NCBI GenBank assembly: GCA_008828725.1
Contig: MEHQ01000293.1
Coordinates: 1-64,000 of the forward strand
Length of the DNA stretch: 64,000 bases
Reading direction: 5' to 3'
Source of the DNA: Saccharina japonica
Lineage: Eukaryota > Sar > Phaeophyceae > Laminariales > Laminariaceae
Positions 25,996 to 37,000 of this stretch are shown piece after piece. The notes beneath the pieces were generated by a model. The model was not told where the DNA came from, did not search any database, and saw nothing but the letters and a program-made list of their open reading frames with translations. The position numbers were made by a program, and so were the translations under genes. Numbering within the stretch: the stretch's first letter is position 1; each line of letters opens with the position of its first letter.

Positions 25996-26264
25996 AATAA
26001 ATCGACATTATCCCGGTTTGGTTATGGCACATGTCTGCATTTGCTAGATCAGCAAAAAGTACGGTGGTTGGAGTTTGCGAATTTGAACGGTACGAATATG
26101 TGAGGAGGTCTTCCATTATAAAATATTCATACCGCATTCATGCGGCGTTTTCATGACTGTTTTTCATTCAACAAATATTTTCCAGGGGAATTTAATTAAA
26201 ATCCAATCATTCCGCATTCATGCGATGCCATGTTTCAACTTTTTATCAGTCACGGAATATTTTC

Positions 26265-26450
26265 CAAGTCATTCAGAACGAAATATGACTATCCAATGGA
26301 TACCGATACCGAACCGAACCGAAAATACCGGAATTCCGGTATCGGTATGCGATACCGAAACTCGTAAAAAAACAGGTTCGGTATCGGTATTATACCGATA
26401 CCGAAATACCGGAAATACCGGAATCCGGCATTTCGGTATTTGTGCTCCCT
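26265..26450. repeat. CGGTAT-rich inverted simple repeat
   Basis: Dense copies of ATACCG and CGGTAT occur on both strands and can form hairpins. The same repeat type is found at 39,355-39,535 and 41,578-41,627, so it is a dispersed family and not a local expansion. Confidence 0.7.
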
Positions 26451-26768
26451 CTTTCAGGATGCCCCCGTGCGGCATATAACAACACCTACCGCCTAAAAAC
26501 GAACCACAACGTACCACAACTCACGATTTATCGGGCATTTTAGCCACCCGTATGGCGGGACGGACGGGCTACCAGGGGTTTCCGCCGCCACCTGTCTCCG
26601 TCTTGCTCGTCGCATTGGCCCCATCATCCGCCGGTCTACTGGGCTGTAACTCTGGGACCCCTCCCCACGGCTTCTTTTTGTTGTCCTTTTCCTTGGCTCA
26701 CGCCCCCCCATGGTCGCTGCTTGGCCTGTCCTGTGGGGCTCTCCGGTCGCCTGGGCGTGGCGGCGCAG
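26451..26768. other. no gene assigned; GC-richer flank of copy A
   Basis: A minus-strand open frame of 157 codons (26,493-26,966) crosses from this flank into copy A. Copy D lacks the flank part, so the frame is probably chance. No domain recognised. Confidence 0.4.
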
Positions 26769-27352
26769 TTGGCCGCACGCCCATGGTCTTACCTGGAGCC
26801 GGCAATTAAATTCAATTGGCGCGGAGCGCCAAAAACGAGAGAGCGAAGCGACCGAGGCTTTTTCTTTCCTATAGACAGGCTTCGCTGGTTTTGTTACCAT
26901 TCTCGTAATATATACGAGTTCGTATCGTGTCTGTTTCTGTCTGAAACCACCGTATTTTTGCACCACCGATTACAAGAGATGTGCGTGACTGATTTGCACC
27001 AAACCGGCAACTACAGAAGCGCACGAGCTTGGGCTAACGCGTCGGACTTTTTTCGTTGCAAGTGATCTCCAGTTGGTCGCGCTCGCTGTACTGCTGTGAT
27101 TTTGGTGATTTGCTCATGGGGACTTCATTTTTTGTTTTTGTTTTTCCCTGCAAACGCGGACGAGCTACTGCATGCATCAGGCAGTCTTACCTCATAATTC
27201 CTCTCTACTAATGCGTGCCTTCAATACAGAATTTCAGTCAATTTGAACTTAAGTAATAGATGCTGTGGACTCTTTTATGCGTTTTTGCACCTGCCTGTAA
27301 TATAGAGAATCTACTTAGGGTCGTTCTTATCGGAGCCATAAATTTCCAAAAT

Positions 27353-28671
27353 TTCCATGTTTTTTTTCGCCCCCTCCCGATCCAATTGTTCCTTTATCCG
27401 TTTGCCGTCCGCTGCGTCCTCCCTCCTCTCCGCTCCAGCCCTCTCTCCCCTGCCACAGGGGACGGTAGAGGGCCGTCCCCCCCCCCTGCTTGATACAAGG
27501 CCTTTCATACTACTACAATACCAGGGGCGGCCGCAGGCCTATGGGCTGCAGCTGCGTAGAGGCAGCGACTGCAGCAGGAGAGTCGAGGGAGAGTATTGAG
27601 CGGTACAAAGGAGCTATGAGCTCGATCGAAGGTGGACCAGAAGGTCCCGAAGAGCCGTGGGATCCACAGGCTTGGATGGATAAGCACTGCCTAAAGAAGG
27701 TCGCGACGGACGGGGCCTCTGTATATCAGTCCAGTCAAGTCCAGTAGTGGTCGACGCCTTGATGCCCTATACTCGCCCTGCCCTATATCGTATACTTCGA
27801 GTATACGAGTACCTGGTATCTGGTATCATAATACTCGTATATACCGGTACGTACCTGTGGTACCTCATATAACCATGTTGCCTTGCCTTACCACCGAGCT
27901 GCAGCAGCATGCTTGCTCGCACAGGTGAATCTTGGTACTACAGCAGCAGCAAGCAGTACTCGTAGCGCTTCCCGCAGCTACAGCAGTCGAACATTGCAAG
28001 CCGTTGCTTCGTGTGTTTCTGGGTGGGGACTTGGATGCCGTATTTAGACGAGCCACGTATGTATTCATACTGGTGTGGGTAGACCCTTTTACTCACAATC
28101 TCGATACTACTATATCTCGGTAGCACTACTTGTACGAGTAATTGCCCCGGTCTGCCCTACGTAGCGGTACGACAATTAGTACCTCCTTAATACTGCACTG
28201 CTGCTGTACGTGTGGAGAATATTTATTTTTGACCGGCGCTACAGCAGTATAACCTGGTAGAACACTGCGAATCGTTGCTCGGGTTGTTTCATGTTGGTTC
28301 TGTGTGGGGACGTGAGCGCCGTGTTCTACGAACCACCTGGTACGAGTAGACAATCTTACTGCTTCTGTAAATATCCTGTACCTATCTGTCGGAGATGTGA
28401 TGTTACTCGTACGTTATTTGACTTGTTGCGAGGGTTTGCATCTGTCCGGTACTACTGTTACACGAAACATACACCGATACTGACCGACACACCCTGCTGG
28501 ATACACCGGATACACCACCAGTATACACAAGGTATATTCGTACACGAAATAAAAATAAAAAAAAGTGGTAATTTTTTTTTTTCGGCCTCTTGGGGGGGGG
28601 GGGGGGGGGGGGTTAGGTGTATGATATCCAAATCCTCGGCCGCCCCTTTTCCCTTCCATGTTTTTTTTCGC
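27353..28671 (+). mobile_element. 1.3-kb insertion in copies A and B flanked by 18-bp direct repeats
   Basis: TTCCATGTTTTTTTTCGC occurs at 27,353-27,370 and again at 28,654-28,671. Copy D (48,198-48,215) has it only once and is otherwise colinear. A 1,301-bp segment was therefore either inserted in the A/B lineage with an 18-bp target duplication or lost from D by recombination between the repeats. The segment contains GGTACC/TACTCGTA palindromes, CAGCAG runs and a run of 21 G (28,592-28,612). It has no coding frame and no clear terminal inverted repeats. Confidence 0.75.
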
Positions 28672-30142
28672 GCAATTTTTTAGATTTCCATTTTTTCCAA
28701 ATATTTGCCCCATTTATTGGAACGTGAAGCCTTCCAAACATTTTGCCCTCTGAAGAATTTCCAACATTTCCATAATTTTCAAGATTTCCAAGATTTCCTT
28801 TTTTTTTGGCAAAACATATTGGAAATTATGGGAAAAAGCTGCTCGATAAGAATGGCCCTTATCCAACTTTTCAATGTCAGAAAGCATGTGTCTGCAGCGA
28901 CCGATGCGGTTGAGCAATAACAGCTTCAAGAGCATCACCGAGTAGTTATCCCGGTCGGGTGAACCACGTCAATAGAAACGGGTGCGAGTACGCGGAAGAA
29001 CGTGCATGATGGAGAGCATCATCGTATATATTCACAGACGTGCCCATCGTATATTCTCTTGTGCCTGGTCTAAATAAAAAAAGAGTGCTTTCTCGAACAA
29101 ACGCAGTCTCCATGGTATTGACATTATTCGTGCTTCGCCTCTCGACAATAGCGCCCGTCCATTCTCATTGGCGGCGATGCGCGAAAGCAGTCTTCGTCGC
29201 CTACTGCTCCTACAGCTCCCAGAAACATACACACTATTTAAGTTCTTCCCTTATCGCTGAAGAGCACTGGCCGTAAATGTCGGATCCAGTTCGCAAGAAC
29301 AGCACGCCTATAAGTTTCGCGAAACAACCCAGACACATGGAAACCTTGATTGGCAGAATGCTCAACACAAGAAATACGCATTCTGGGCGGAGCAATAGCG
29401 TCGCTCAGAAGTCATGACGGTGTGTACCCTTGAAAGTGGTTGAGTCGGTTCAGACGCTGCACGCGTCGTACATCATACCAGGTACGGTTTGATCTGGACA
29501 GTACTCTCCAGACTGCATGCACTCAACACGCACCATCATTGCTTGCTCGACGGGCCAGAATACCAGCCCGCCTGATTGATTTCGTCTCTGGCGCATGCAA
29601 CCCGCAACTCCCACTGAAAGTCCTAATTACGTTCTTCTGCTTCGGGTGCTTGAAATCGCGGCAACGCTTGTCTAGGACCCAAAACAGTTAGTACGCCTTC
29701 CTTCCTCGCGATGCCAAATCAAGTTTTGATGGTTTTTTTCTATCCACCCACTGTCATCTAATGTCCAGTTGATTTGACCAGCTTGGCAAACGCGCGAAAA
29801 CCTCAATGGTATTGACCACTACACAGCCACCCTGTGGCGCTCCCTGATCTCGAGTACCTTAACGGTCTGCGTACTATCTGCCGAATCTGACGGTCGTCGT
29901 CGATTCAACAAGCAAAGCATCTGCCATGCGTGGCATCTGCAGGGGCTCAACTACCCACGGGAACGCGCCGTTGGTCCTGATGGGCACATATTTCGCTTGA
30001 ACAGGCCTGAGCGTTTCCCTCTTGCTGGTAAAGCCATGGTACCTGCGTCACCGTCCGTGGGGGGTAGGGCGTGGGTAGGACGTGCGATATTAGCCCAAAG
30101 GAGTACCAGGTAAGGCAATTAACGGAACTCACAGAAGTGCTT

Positions 30143-30197
30143 TGTAGGGTAATAATACCCGGGAAGAACCCGGGTATGGTTCTTTATGTACCCTACA
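30143..30197. repeat. nested hairpin in the repeat family
   Basis: TGTAGGGTA at 30,143 pairs with TACCCTACA at 30,189, and inside it ATACCCGGG pairs with CCCGGGTAT across AAGAA. The same hairpin is present in copies B and C. Copy D ends about 15 bp short of it, suggesting the hairpin or its neighbourhood is a breakage point. Confidence 0.75.
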
Positions 30198-30639
30198 GAA
30201 ACAATTCTGCACACATTTCATACCTGTACAGCAGTACGAGTAGTACAGGACAACTTATAAGAAACGCGAAAGCTCGACAAGGCTGCATTTCTTATTTGAG
30301 AGAGGGTGCTTTCCACGCTAACACTTGAATAAAACCACTCCCGAGTTTAGGATTTCCTTCAAATATCAAACTGGGTTGTTAATTATTAACAGCCTGTTTC
30401 GAATTGTTGTGTTCTGTGCTGTTCTAGTCAAAGTGTTGAATGTATCAAACCTCACCACAACACACCAATCCAGCACCAGTCAATCCGTGCTCGTTCACTG
30501 CACGGTTGCGAACCGCATCGTTGTCTCGGGAACCCAGGGCAAGCAGAGGAGCCGTCGGCACGACTACTTGATAGATAGATGCAGGCTCCATCACTGCTGT
30601 CGGAATGTTCCTGGCCTGGTACAACGCCAGTGTAATGCA

Positions 30640-30745
30640 TTAGGGGACCGGTGCATTAGGGGACCGAACCTGGGATTTGTGGCTAGGGGACCGGTGCATT
30701 AGGGGGCCGCATCCAGTATTTTAGCTAGGGGAACCGTTTGGTACG
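30640..30745. repeat. GGGGACCG short repeats
   Basis: TTAGGGGACCG-like words recur about five times in 100 bp (GCATTAGGGGACCG twice, GCTAGGGGACCG and GCTAGGGGAACCG variants). They are also present in copies B and C. The function is unknown. Confidence 0.65.
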
Positions 30746-30831
30746 GGACCGAAAACTGGACATGGGCTGTTAGCGTGCACTCGTTTGAGGGTCAACGTTA
30801 AAACGTTCTTTGTTCCGTTTCTTTCGCCGTG

Positions 30832-31128
30832 TGCGTCCTCTGGGCGCTCCTCATTGGTATCAGGTCCTCCGCCCACATTTTTCCCAATGCACGGTTTCTC
30901 GTTCATCACTGCACTGCCCCACTCTTTTTCTTTATGATCCACCCCCTACCATTCGTGACCTTGCCCATCTCTCTCACCCCACACCCGGCGGAGCGAAGGC
31001 ACGCGCGAGTTTTGCGGTCACGATATGGTTGTATCATTAATGTATGTTTTCATGAGTTATGACTATAAACGTCATTGGAAATATTGTGCTGGATGGACCA
31101 TACCATGGATTATATCGCCCGAGTACGG
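30832..31128. other. spacer of the palindrome
   Basis: Positions 31,012-31,128 match copy C (38,440-38,564) in reverse complement, so this half belongs to the repeat family. The remainder, 30,832-31,011, has no second copy in the window and no gene. Confidence 0.6.
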
Positions 31129-34100
31129 CACGGCGAAAGAAACGGAACAAAGAACGTTTTAACGTTGACCCTCAAACGAGTGCACGCTAACAGCCCATGT
31201 CCAGTTTTCGGTCCCGTACCAAACGGTTCCCCTAGCTAAAATACTGGATGCGGCCCCCTAATGCACCGGTCCCCTAGCCACAAATCCCAGGTTCGGTCCC
31301 CTAATGCACCGGTCCCCTAATGCATTACACTGGCGTTGTACCAGGCCAGGAACATTCCGACAGCAGTGATGGAGCCTGCATCTATCTATCAAGTAGTCGT
31401 GCCGACGGCTCCTCTGCTTGCCCTGGGTTCCCGAGACAACGATGCGGTTCGCAACCGTGTAGTGAACGAGCACAGATTACCTGGTGCTGGCTTGGTGTGT
31501 TGTGGTGAGGTTTGATACATTCAACACTTTGACTAGAACAGCACAGAACACAACAATTCGAAACAGGCTGTTAATAATTAACAACCCAGTTTGATATTTG
31601 AAGGAAATCCTAAACTCGGGAGTGGTTTTATTCAAGTGTTAGCGTGGAAAGCACCCTCTCTCAAATAAGAAATGCAGCCTTGTCGAGCTTTCGCGTTTCT
31701 TATAAGTTGTCCTGTACTACTCGTACTGCTGTACAGGTATGAAATGTGTGCAGAATTGTTTCTGTAGGGTACATAAAGAACCATACCCGGGTTCTTCCCG
31801 GGTATTATTACCCTACAAAGCACTTCTGTGAGTTCCGTTAATTGCCTTACCTGGTACTCCTTTGGGCTAATATCGCACGTCCTACCCACGCCCTACCCCC
31901 CACGGACGGTGACGCAGGTACCATGGCTTTACCAGCACGAGGGAAACGCTCAGGCCTGTTCAAGCGAAATATGTGCCCATCAGGACCAACTGCGCGTTCC
32001 CGTGGGTAGTTGAGCCCCTGCAGGTGCCACGCATGGCAGATGCTTTGCTTGTTGAATCGACGACGACCGTCAGATTCGGCAGATAGTACGCAGACCGTTA
32101 AGGTACTCGAGATCAGGGAGCGCCACAGGGTGGCTGTGTAGTGGTCAATACCATTGAGGTTTTCGCGCGTTTGCCAAGCTGGTCAAATCAACTGGACATT
32201 AGATGACAGTGGGTGGATAGAAAAAAACCCATCAAAACTTGATTTGGCATCGCGAGGAAGGAAGGCGTACTAACTGTTTTGGGTCCTAGACAAGCGTTGC
32301 CGCGATTTCAAGCACCCGAAGCAGAAGAACGTAATTAGGACTTTCNAGTGGGAGTTGCGGGTTGCATGCGCCAGAGACGAAATCAATCAGGCGGGCTGGT
32401 ATTCTGGCCCGTCGAGCAAGCAATGATGGTGCGTGTTGAGTGCATGCAGTCTGGAGAGTACTGTCCAGATCAAACCGTACCTGGTATGATGTACGACGCG
32501 TGCAGCGTCTGAACCGACTCAACCACTTTCAAGGGTACACACCGTCATGACTTCTGAGCGACGCTATTGCTCCGCCCAGAATGCGTATTTCTTGTGTTGA
32601 GCATTCTGCCAATCAAGGTTTCCATGTGTCTGGGTTGTTTCGCGAAACTTATAGGCGTGCTGTTCTTGCGAACTGGATCCGACATTTACGGCCAGTGCTC
32701 TTCAGCGATAAGGGAAGAACTTAAATAGTGTGTATGTTTCTGGGAGCTGTAGGAGCAGTAGGCGACGAAGACTGCTTTCGCGCATCGCCGCCAATGAGAA
32801 TGGACGGGCGCTATTGTCGAGAGGCGAAGCACGAATAATGTCAATACCATGGAGACTGCGTTTGTTCGAGAAATCACTCTTTTTTTATTTAGACCAGGCA
32901 CAAGAGAAGATACGATGGGCACGTTTGTGAATATATACGATGATGCTCTCCATCATGCACGTTCTTCCGCGTACTCGCACCCGTTTCTATTGACGTGGTT
33001 CACCCGACCGGGATAACTACTCGGTGATGCTCTTGAAGCTGTTATTGCTCAACCGCATCGGTCGCTGCAGACACATGCTTTCTGACATTGAAAAGTTGGA
33101 TAAGGGCCATTCTTATCGAGCAGCTTTTCCCCATAATTTCCAATATGTTTTGCCAAAAACAAAAGGAAATCTTGGAAATCTTGAAAATTATGGAAATGTT
33201 GGAAATTCTTCAGAGGGCAAAATGTTTGGAAGGCTTCACGTTCCAATAAATGGGGCAAATATTTGGAAAAAATGGAAATCTAAAAAATTGCGCGAAAAAA
33301 AACATGGAAGTGGAAATATGGGCGGCCGAGGATTTGGATATCATACACCTAACCCCCCCCCCCCCAAGAGGCCGAAAAAAACAATTTTTACCACTTTTTT
33401 TTTTTTTTTTCGTGTACGAATATACCTTGTGTATACTGGTGGTGTATCCGGTGTATCCAGCAGGGTGTGTCGGTCAGTATCGGTGTATGTTTGTGTAACA
33501 GTAGTAGTCCGGACAGATGCAAACCCTCGCACAAGTCAAATAACGTACGAGTAACATCACATCTCCGACAGATAGGTACAGGATATTTACAGAAGCAGTA
33601 AGATTGTTACTCGTACCAGGTGGTTCGTAGAACACGGCGCTCACGTCCCCACACGGAGCCAACATGAAACAACCCGAGCAACGATTCGCAGTGTTCTACC
33701 GGTTATACTGCTGTAGCGCCTGGTAGCGCCCAAAAATAAATATTCTCCGCAGCGTACAGCAGCAGTGCAGTATTAAGGAGGTACTAATTAATGTTCTCTG
33801 TAACCGCTACGTAGGGCAGACCGGGGCAATTACTCGTACAAGTAGTGCTACCGAGATATAGTAGTATCGAGATTGTGAGTAAAAGGGTCTACCCACACCA
33901 GTATGAATACATACGTGGCTCGTCTAAATACGGCATCCAAGTCCCCACCCAGAAACACACGAAGCAACGGCTTGCAATGTTCGACTGCTGTAGCTGCGGT
34001 GAAGCGCTACGAGTACTGCTTGCTGCTGCTGAGTACCAAGATTCACCTGTGCGAGCAAGCATGCTGCTGCAGCTCGGTGGTAAGGCAAGGCAACATGGTT

Positions 34101-34524
34101 ATATGAGGTACCACAGGTACGTACCGGTATATACGAGTATTATGATACCAGATACCAGGTACTCGTATACTCGAAGTATACGATATAGGGCAGGGCGAGT
34201 ATAGAGGCATCAAGGCGTCGACCACTACCTGGACTTGACTGAACTGATATCAGAGGCCCCGTCCGTCGCGACCTTCTTCGGGCAGTGCTTATCCATCCAA
34301 GCCTGTGGATCCCACGGCTCTTCGGGACCTTCTGGTCCACCTTCGATCGAGCTCATAGCTCCTTTGTACCGCTCAATACTCTCCCTCGACTCTCCTGCTG
34401 CAGTCGCTGCCTCTACGCAGCTGCAGCCTCATAGGCCTGCGGCCGCCCCTGGTATTGTAGTAGTATGAGAAGGCCTTGTATCAAGCAGGGGGGGGGGAGG
34501 CGGCCCTCTACCGTCCCCTGTGGT
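31129..34524 (-). repeat. unrecognised repeat family, copy B
   Basis: Reverse complement of copy A. It keeps the 1.3-kb insertion but ends inside it at 34,524, so the outer part present in A and D is missing. One ambiguous base (N) at 32,346 lies where other copies read TTTCAGTGGG or TTCAAGTGGG. No convincing coding frame. Confidence 0.85.
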
Positions 34525-35029
34525 GTCAAGAGTAATCAGAGACAGAAGGCAGCCCTCTGGTTAATACCCTCCTTCGCGGCCTCGATGCACGGAAGTTCCC
34601 CTCAACAGCCTCGGGCAGACTCTACCGTTGATCCTTTGCAGGGCACTTCATGCAATCCCAAGGCGTGCATTCATGAGAGAAAACTTAGCAGATGTCCCAG
34701 CAGATCTTAGAATGATGGTGTGCAGTCGGATGACATGGGAGCTGAAGAGTAATAAGACATTGCAGCCGAATCGATGACGTGTGCCCTCGCCTCCACCTTC
34801 TCTCGCGATGGCTAGGTCAGGTTACCTAAATGAAGTCATTGGATAAAATAGATGAGGTCAGGCACAAAAACACTCAAGGAAATAGAGGAAATGGAGAAAG
34901 AGGAGAAGGATGGACTATTTTAATGCGCTAGAAGAAGAACAGACGGACAGATAGATAACCTACTAAGCAACAGTATCGTCCATCTAGCCCGGTCTAACAG
35001 GTTTTTTTTTTGCTTTGTACTGCCTCTTC
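34525..35029. other. no gene seen
   Basis: Purine-rich and mixed sequence leading into the poly-T tract. A lysine-rich open frame on the minus strand (34,920-35,777) is just the complement of poly-T and is not a gene. Confidence 0.55.
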
Positions 35030-35033
35030 TCCT

Positions 35034-35067
<34 letters not shown>

Positions 35068-35091
35068 CCCTTTTTTTTTTTTTGTGTGTGT

Positions 35092-35127
<36 letters not shown>

Positions 35128-35275
35128 CTCTCTTTTTTTTGTTCTCTTTTTTTCCCCTCTTTTTTTTCTCTTGCTGTGTCTTTTTGTATACTAGTTCCCT
35201 TCTTGTCTTTTTGTTTACTATTTCCCTTTTTGTCTTTCTGTTTTCCTGTGTTTTCTCTTTTTTTTTGTTTTAAAT
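35030..35275 (+). repeat. long T-rich tract
   Basis: Runs of about 30 T (35,036-35,067 and 35,092-35,127, with interruptions) are followed by TTTTTGTCTTTYTGTTTWCT-like repeats to 35,275. Possibly the A-rich tail of a retroposon on the minus strand, or a simple expansion. Confidence 0.65.
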
Positions 35276-35429
35276 GTACGTTGCACCAACTAGCGTTGCT
35301 CCTCAGACGCGGCGTCAGGTGCATACTGGCGCTCGATGCCGAGGCCACGAGCATGCGGCATCCGCCGCCTGCTTCATTCTTGTACTCCGGACTGTCGCTC
35401 GCGCGACTGCGCCACGCCCCCCCCCCACA

Positions 35430-35720
35430 GCAGCAGAAGCAGCAGCAGCAGCGGCAGGCAAAGGTTATCCCGGCGAAAGCAGAGGCACCACAGCCAATTT
35501 CGGCGAGCGGGGAGCGTCGAAAGATAGCCTCATAGGGTTGGCAAATAGTTACTATCCTTCTTTGGGTCAGCGGTATCAGCGCTTGACTCTGAAGCCCAAA
35601 AGAGTGGGCTCGAGTCCTCCCTTTTGTGCTTTTTCCGTTTCTCTTTCGTGCCTGAATGGGTTGGTGGGTTCGTGAGTGGGTGGGTGGGTGGGTTGGGCCT
35701 GTTAGTGTTGCAGAGTACCT
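35430..35720 (+). mobile_element. SINE-like element with tRNA-like part, copy 1
   Basis: The head GGTTATCCCGGCGAAAGC.. through TTCGGCGAGCGGGGAGCGTC and GGGTTGGCAAATA matches copies at 49,975-50,160 and 50,640-50,720. After GTTGGCAAATA comes a tRNA-like stretch (GGGTCAGCGGTATCAGC, then GGGCTCGAGTCC, resembling A and B boxes of RNA polymerase III), followed by GTGGGTGGGTGGGTGGG. The inferred tRNA fold is poor, so this is a retroposon head, not a tRNA gene. Confidence 0.5.
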
Positions 35721-35842
35721 CTTTTCGTAGTATTTGTATAATCGAGTATACTTTTTCCTCTTAGGTCCCCCGTACATGCAGCAGTCTGTATTAGCATGTT
35801 GTACCGCAACTGAAATTGAGTGCCCCGACAGTACTATACTGA

Positions 35843-36349
35843 CACCCTCGACATCCTACATTTTCCCCCCTGCTACTGCTGCATCCATTTGTTTATCCAC
35901 AATCTGGCCGTGACGCTGCGCGATCCGACTTCCGCCAAAAGGCCGCTGCCGACACATCGCTGCAGGAGGGTAATCACAGGAAGGCGCGCAAAGAGACGGC
36001 AAAGAGCCGGGATGACACACGCCGAGACCAAGAACGAAAGGTCATTGCGCTCGACTTCGATACTGACCACGAGGATGCGCCTATCACGTCAGCCACAATA
36101 AAGAAGGCCAGGAGTCGGGAGACCGCTGCTGCTAATCGTTCTGCTGCTACTGAGTCACCGTCGACTAGAACTATTAGTAGCACACCTGCACCAGTGGGGG
36201 CGGTGGGATATCGGAACGATGGCACTCAATGCCAAGACAGACGGACTGACGACGGCTGGGACTGCAATGTGTGCACTTTTCGCAACGCCAAGAGCTTGAA
36301 CGAGTTGGATCCAGCCTGTGCCGTTTGCGCTCATAAGCGTTGTCCTTGA
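35843..36349 (+). CDS. C-terminal exon with RanBP2-type zinc finger
   Basis: A frame of 168 codons is open from the stop before 35,843 to TGA at 36,347-36,349. It has no convincing ATG, so it is probably a last exon; likely acceptor AGs are at 35,941 or 35,965. Near its end is W-x-C-x2-C-T-x-x-N then C-x2-C (Trp at 36,257; Cys codons at 36,263, 36,272, 36,317 and 36,326), the pattern of RanBP2 zinc fingers, which bind ubiquitin, RNA or Ran. The gap between the second and third Cys is 14 residues where 10 is usual. Upstream, KVIALDFDTD (about 36,038-36,070) looks like a SUMO-interacting motif. A finger plus SIM near a C-terminus is seen in WLM/Wss1-type DNA-protein crosslink proteases, but no protease domain is visible here. 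Upstream exons may be interrupted by the SINE and poly-T insertions. The family of the whole protein is unknown. Confidence 0.55.
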   Translation, partial: HPRHPTFSPLLLLHPFVYPQSGRDAARSDFRQKAAADTSLQEGNHRKARKETAKSRDDTRRDQERKVIALDFDTDHEDAPITSATIKKARSRETAAANRSAATESPSTRTISSTPAPVGAVGYRNDGTQCQDRRTDDGWDCNVCTFRNAKSLNELDPACAVCAHKRCP

Positions 36350-37000
36350 CTTGCGGTGGTCATGGCGTGTTTTTTGTTTCGTTTTCGTGGCACCTATTAC
36401 CTATTACTCGATTACCTAAGGGGTTGACTGAGGAGTAGTGTTGCGTGTTGGCGAGTTCCTTGTGAGTGAATAGAGCTGCGTATGGGCGGCCGTCGGATTG
36501 TAGTCTACGTGTACTATTAATAGTAGCATCCTAGTATTATACCTGGTACGTCGTATCTACGTGGTCATAGTATTTAACCAATTAGTCGCAGCGCGTGAGA
36601 GGAAGCAAATAGTTTGTGTTGTGTATATATTCGTAACATGAGCTGTGGCGCCGCTGAAGTAGGGCACCAGTCTGTAGTGGTATTAATAGTATTAAAATAG
36701 TATACCTGGTATGTATGATTTAGTGCTAAGCGGGCCAGTATATGGTGCTGGTAAGTGAGTAACAGGGTTACCGGCAGCAGGAGATTGTTCCGTCTGTTCA
36801 TCTCATGTTTCAGAACTATCAAAAGGTGGCACAGAACACGCCCCGAAGAATGGAAGGAGATGTACGCTTGGTAGTCTGAAGTGCAACACGATTCGGCATG
36901 GCGCGAAACGTTTTGTGTGGATTATTACCCCGTACATGGTACTGTTTTGGCATGTGTTTTGGACTCTTTTTTTTTGCAGAAATAAGGCGCTCTTCTGACN
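36350..37000. other. no gene seen; ends at an N
   Basis: Likely 3' flank of the zinc-finger gene with GGTACC/TACTAT palindromic words. It ends with a single N at 37,000 directly before copy C, which suggests a contig join. Confidence 0.55.

Larger units (their letters stand above)
26769..30831 (+). repeat. unrecognised repeat family, copy A
   Basis: This stretch is matched by copy B (inverted, 31,129-34,524), copy C (direct, 37,001-38,564) and copy D (inverted, 46,740-48,799). The longest open frames are about 80-130 codons and show no domain; their near-identity among copies reflects overall sequence identity. The family could be a non-autonomous transposon, a long non-coding transcript unit or a segmental duplication. 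The left border with D falls at 26,769. The right border of A falls at 30,831, while B and C continue about 115 bp further, so A is truncated there. Confidence 0.85.
27456..34524. repeat. giant palindrome, arms about 3.4 kb, spacer 297 bp
   Basis: Positions 27,456-30,831 are repeated in reverse complement at 31,129-34,524. The spacer (30,832-31,128) is partly unique. The arms differ by scattered substitutions, different homopolymer lengths (21 G against 13 C) and small indels near 28,200/33,750, so they are not simply one read assembled twice. The palindrome seems to have arisen from two head-to-head copies of the repeat family. Confidence 0.8.

Noticed and set aside
29440..29691. 83-codon frame conserved in copies A, B, C and D
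   Set aside because: Conservation equals that of the surrounding repeat; no domain and frames on the other strand are equally conserved.
34920..35777. 285-codon lysine-rich minus-strand frame
   Set aside because: Complement of a poly-T tract and part of a SINE-like repeat; composition is not that of a protein.
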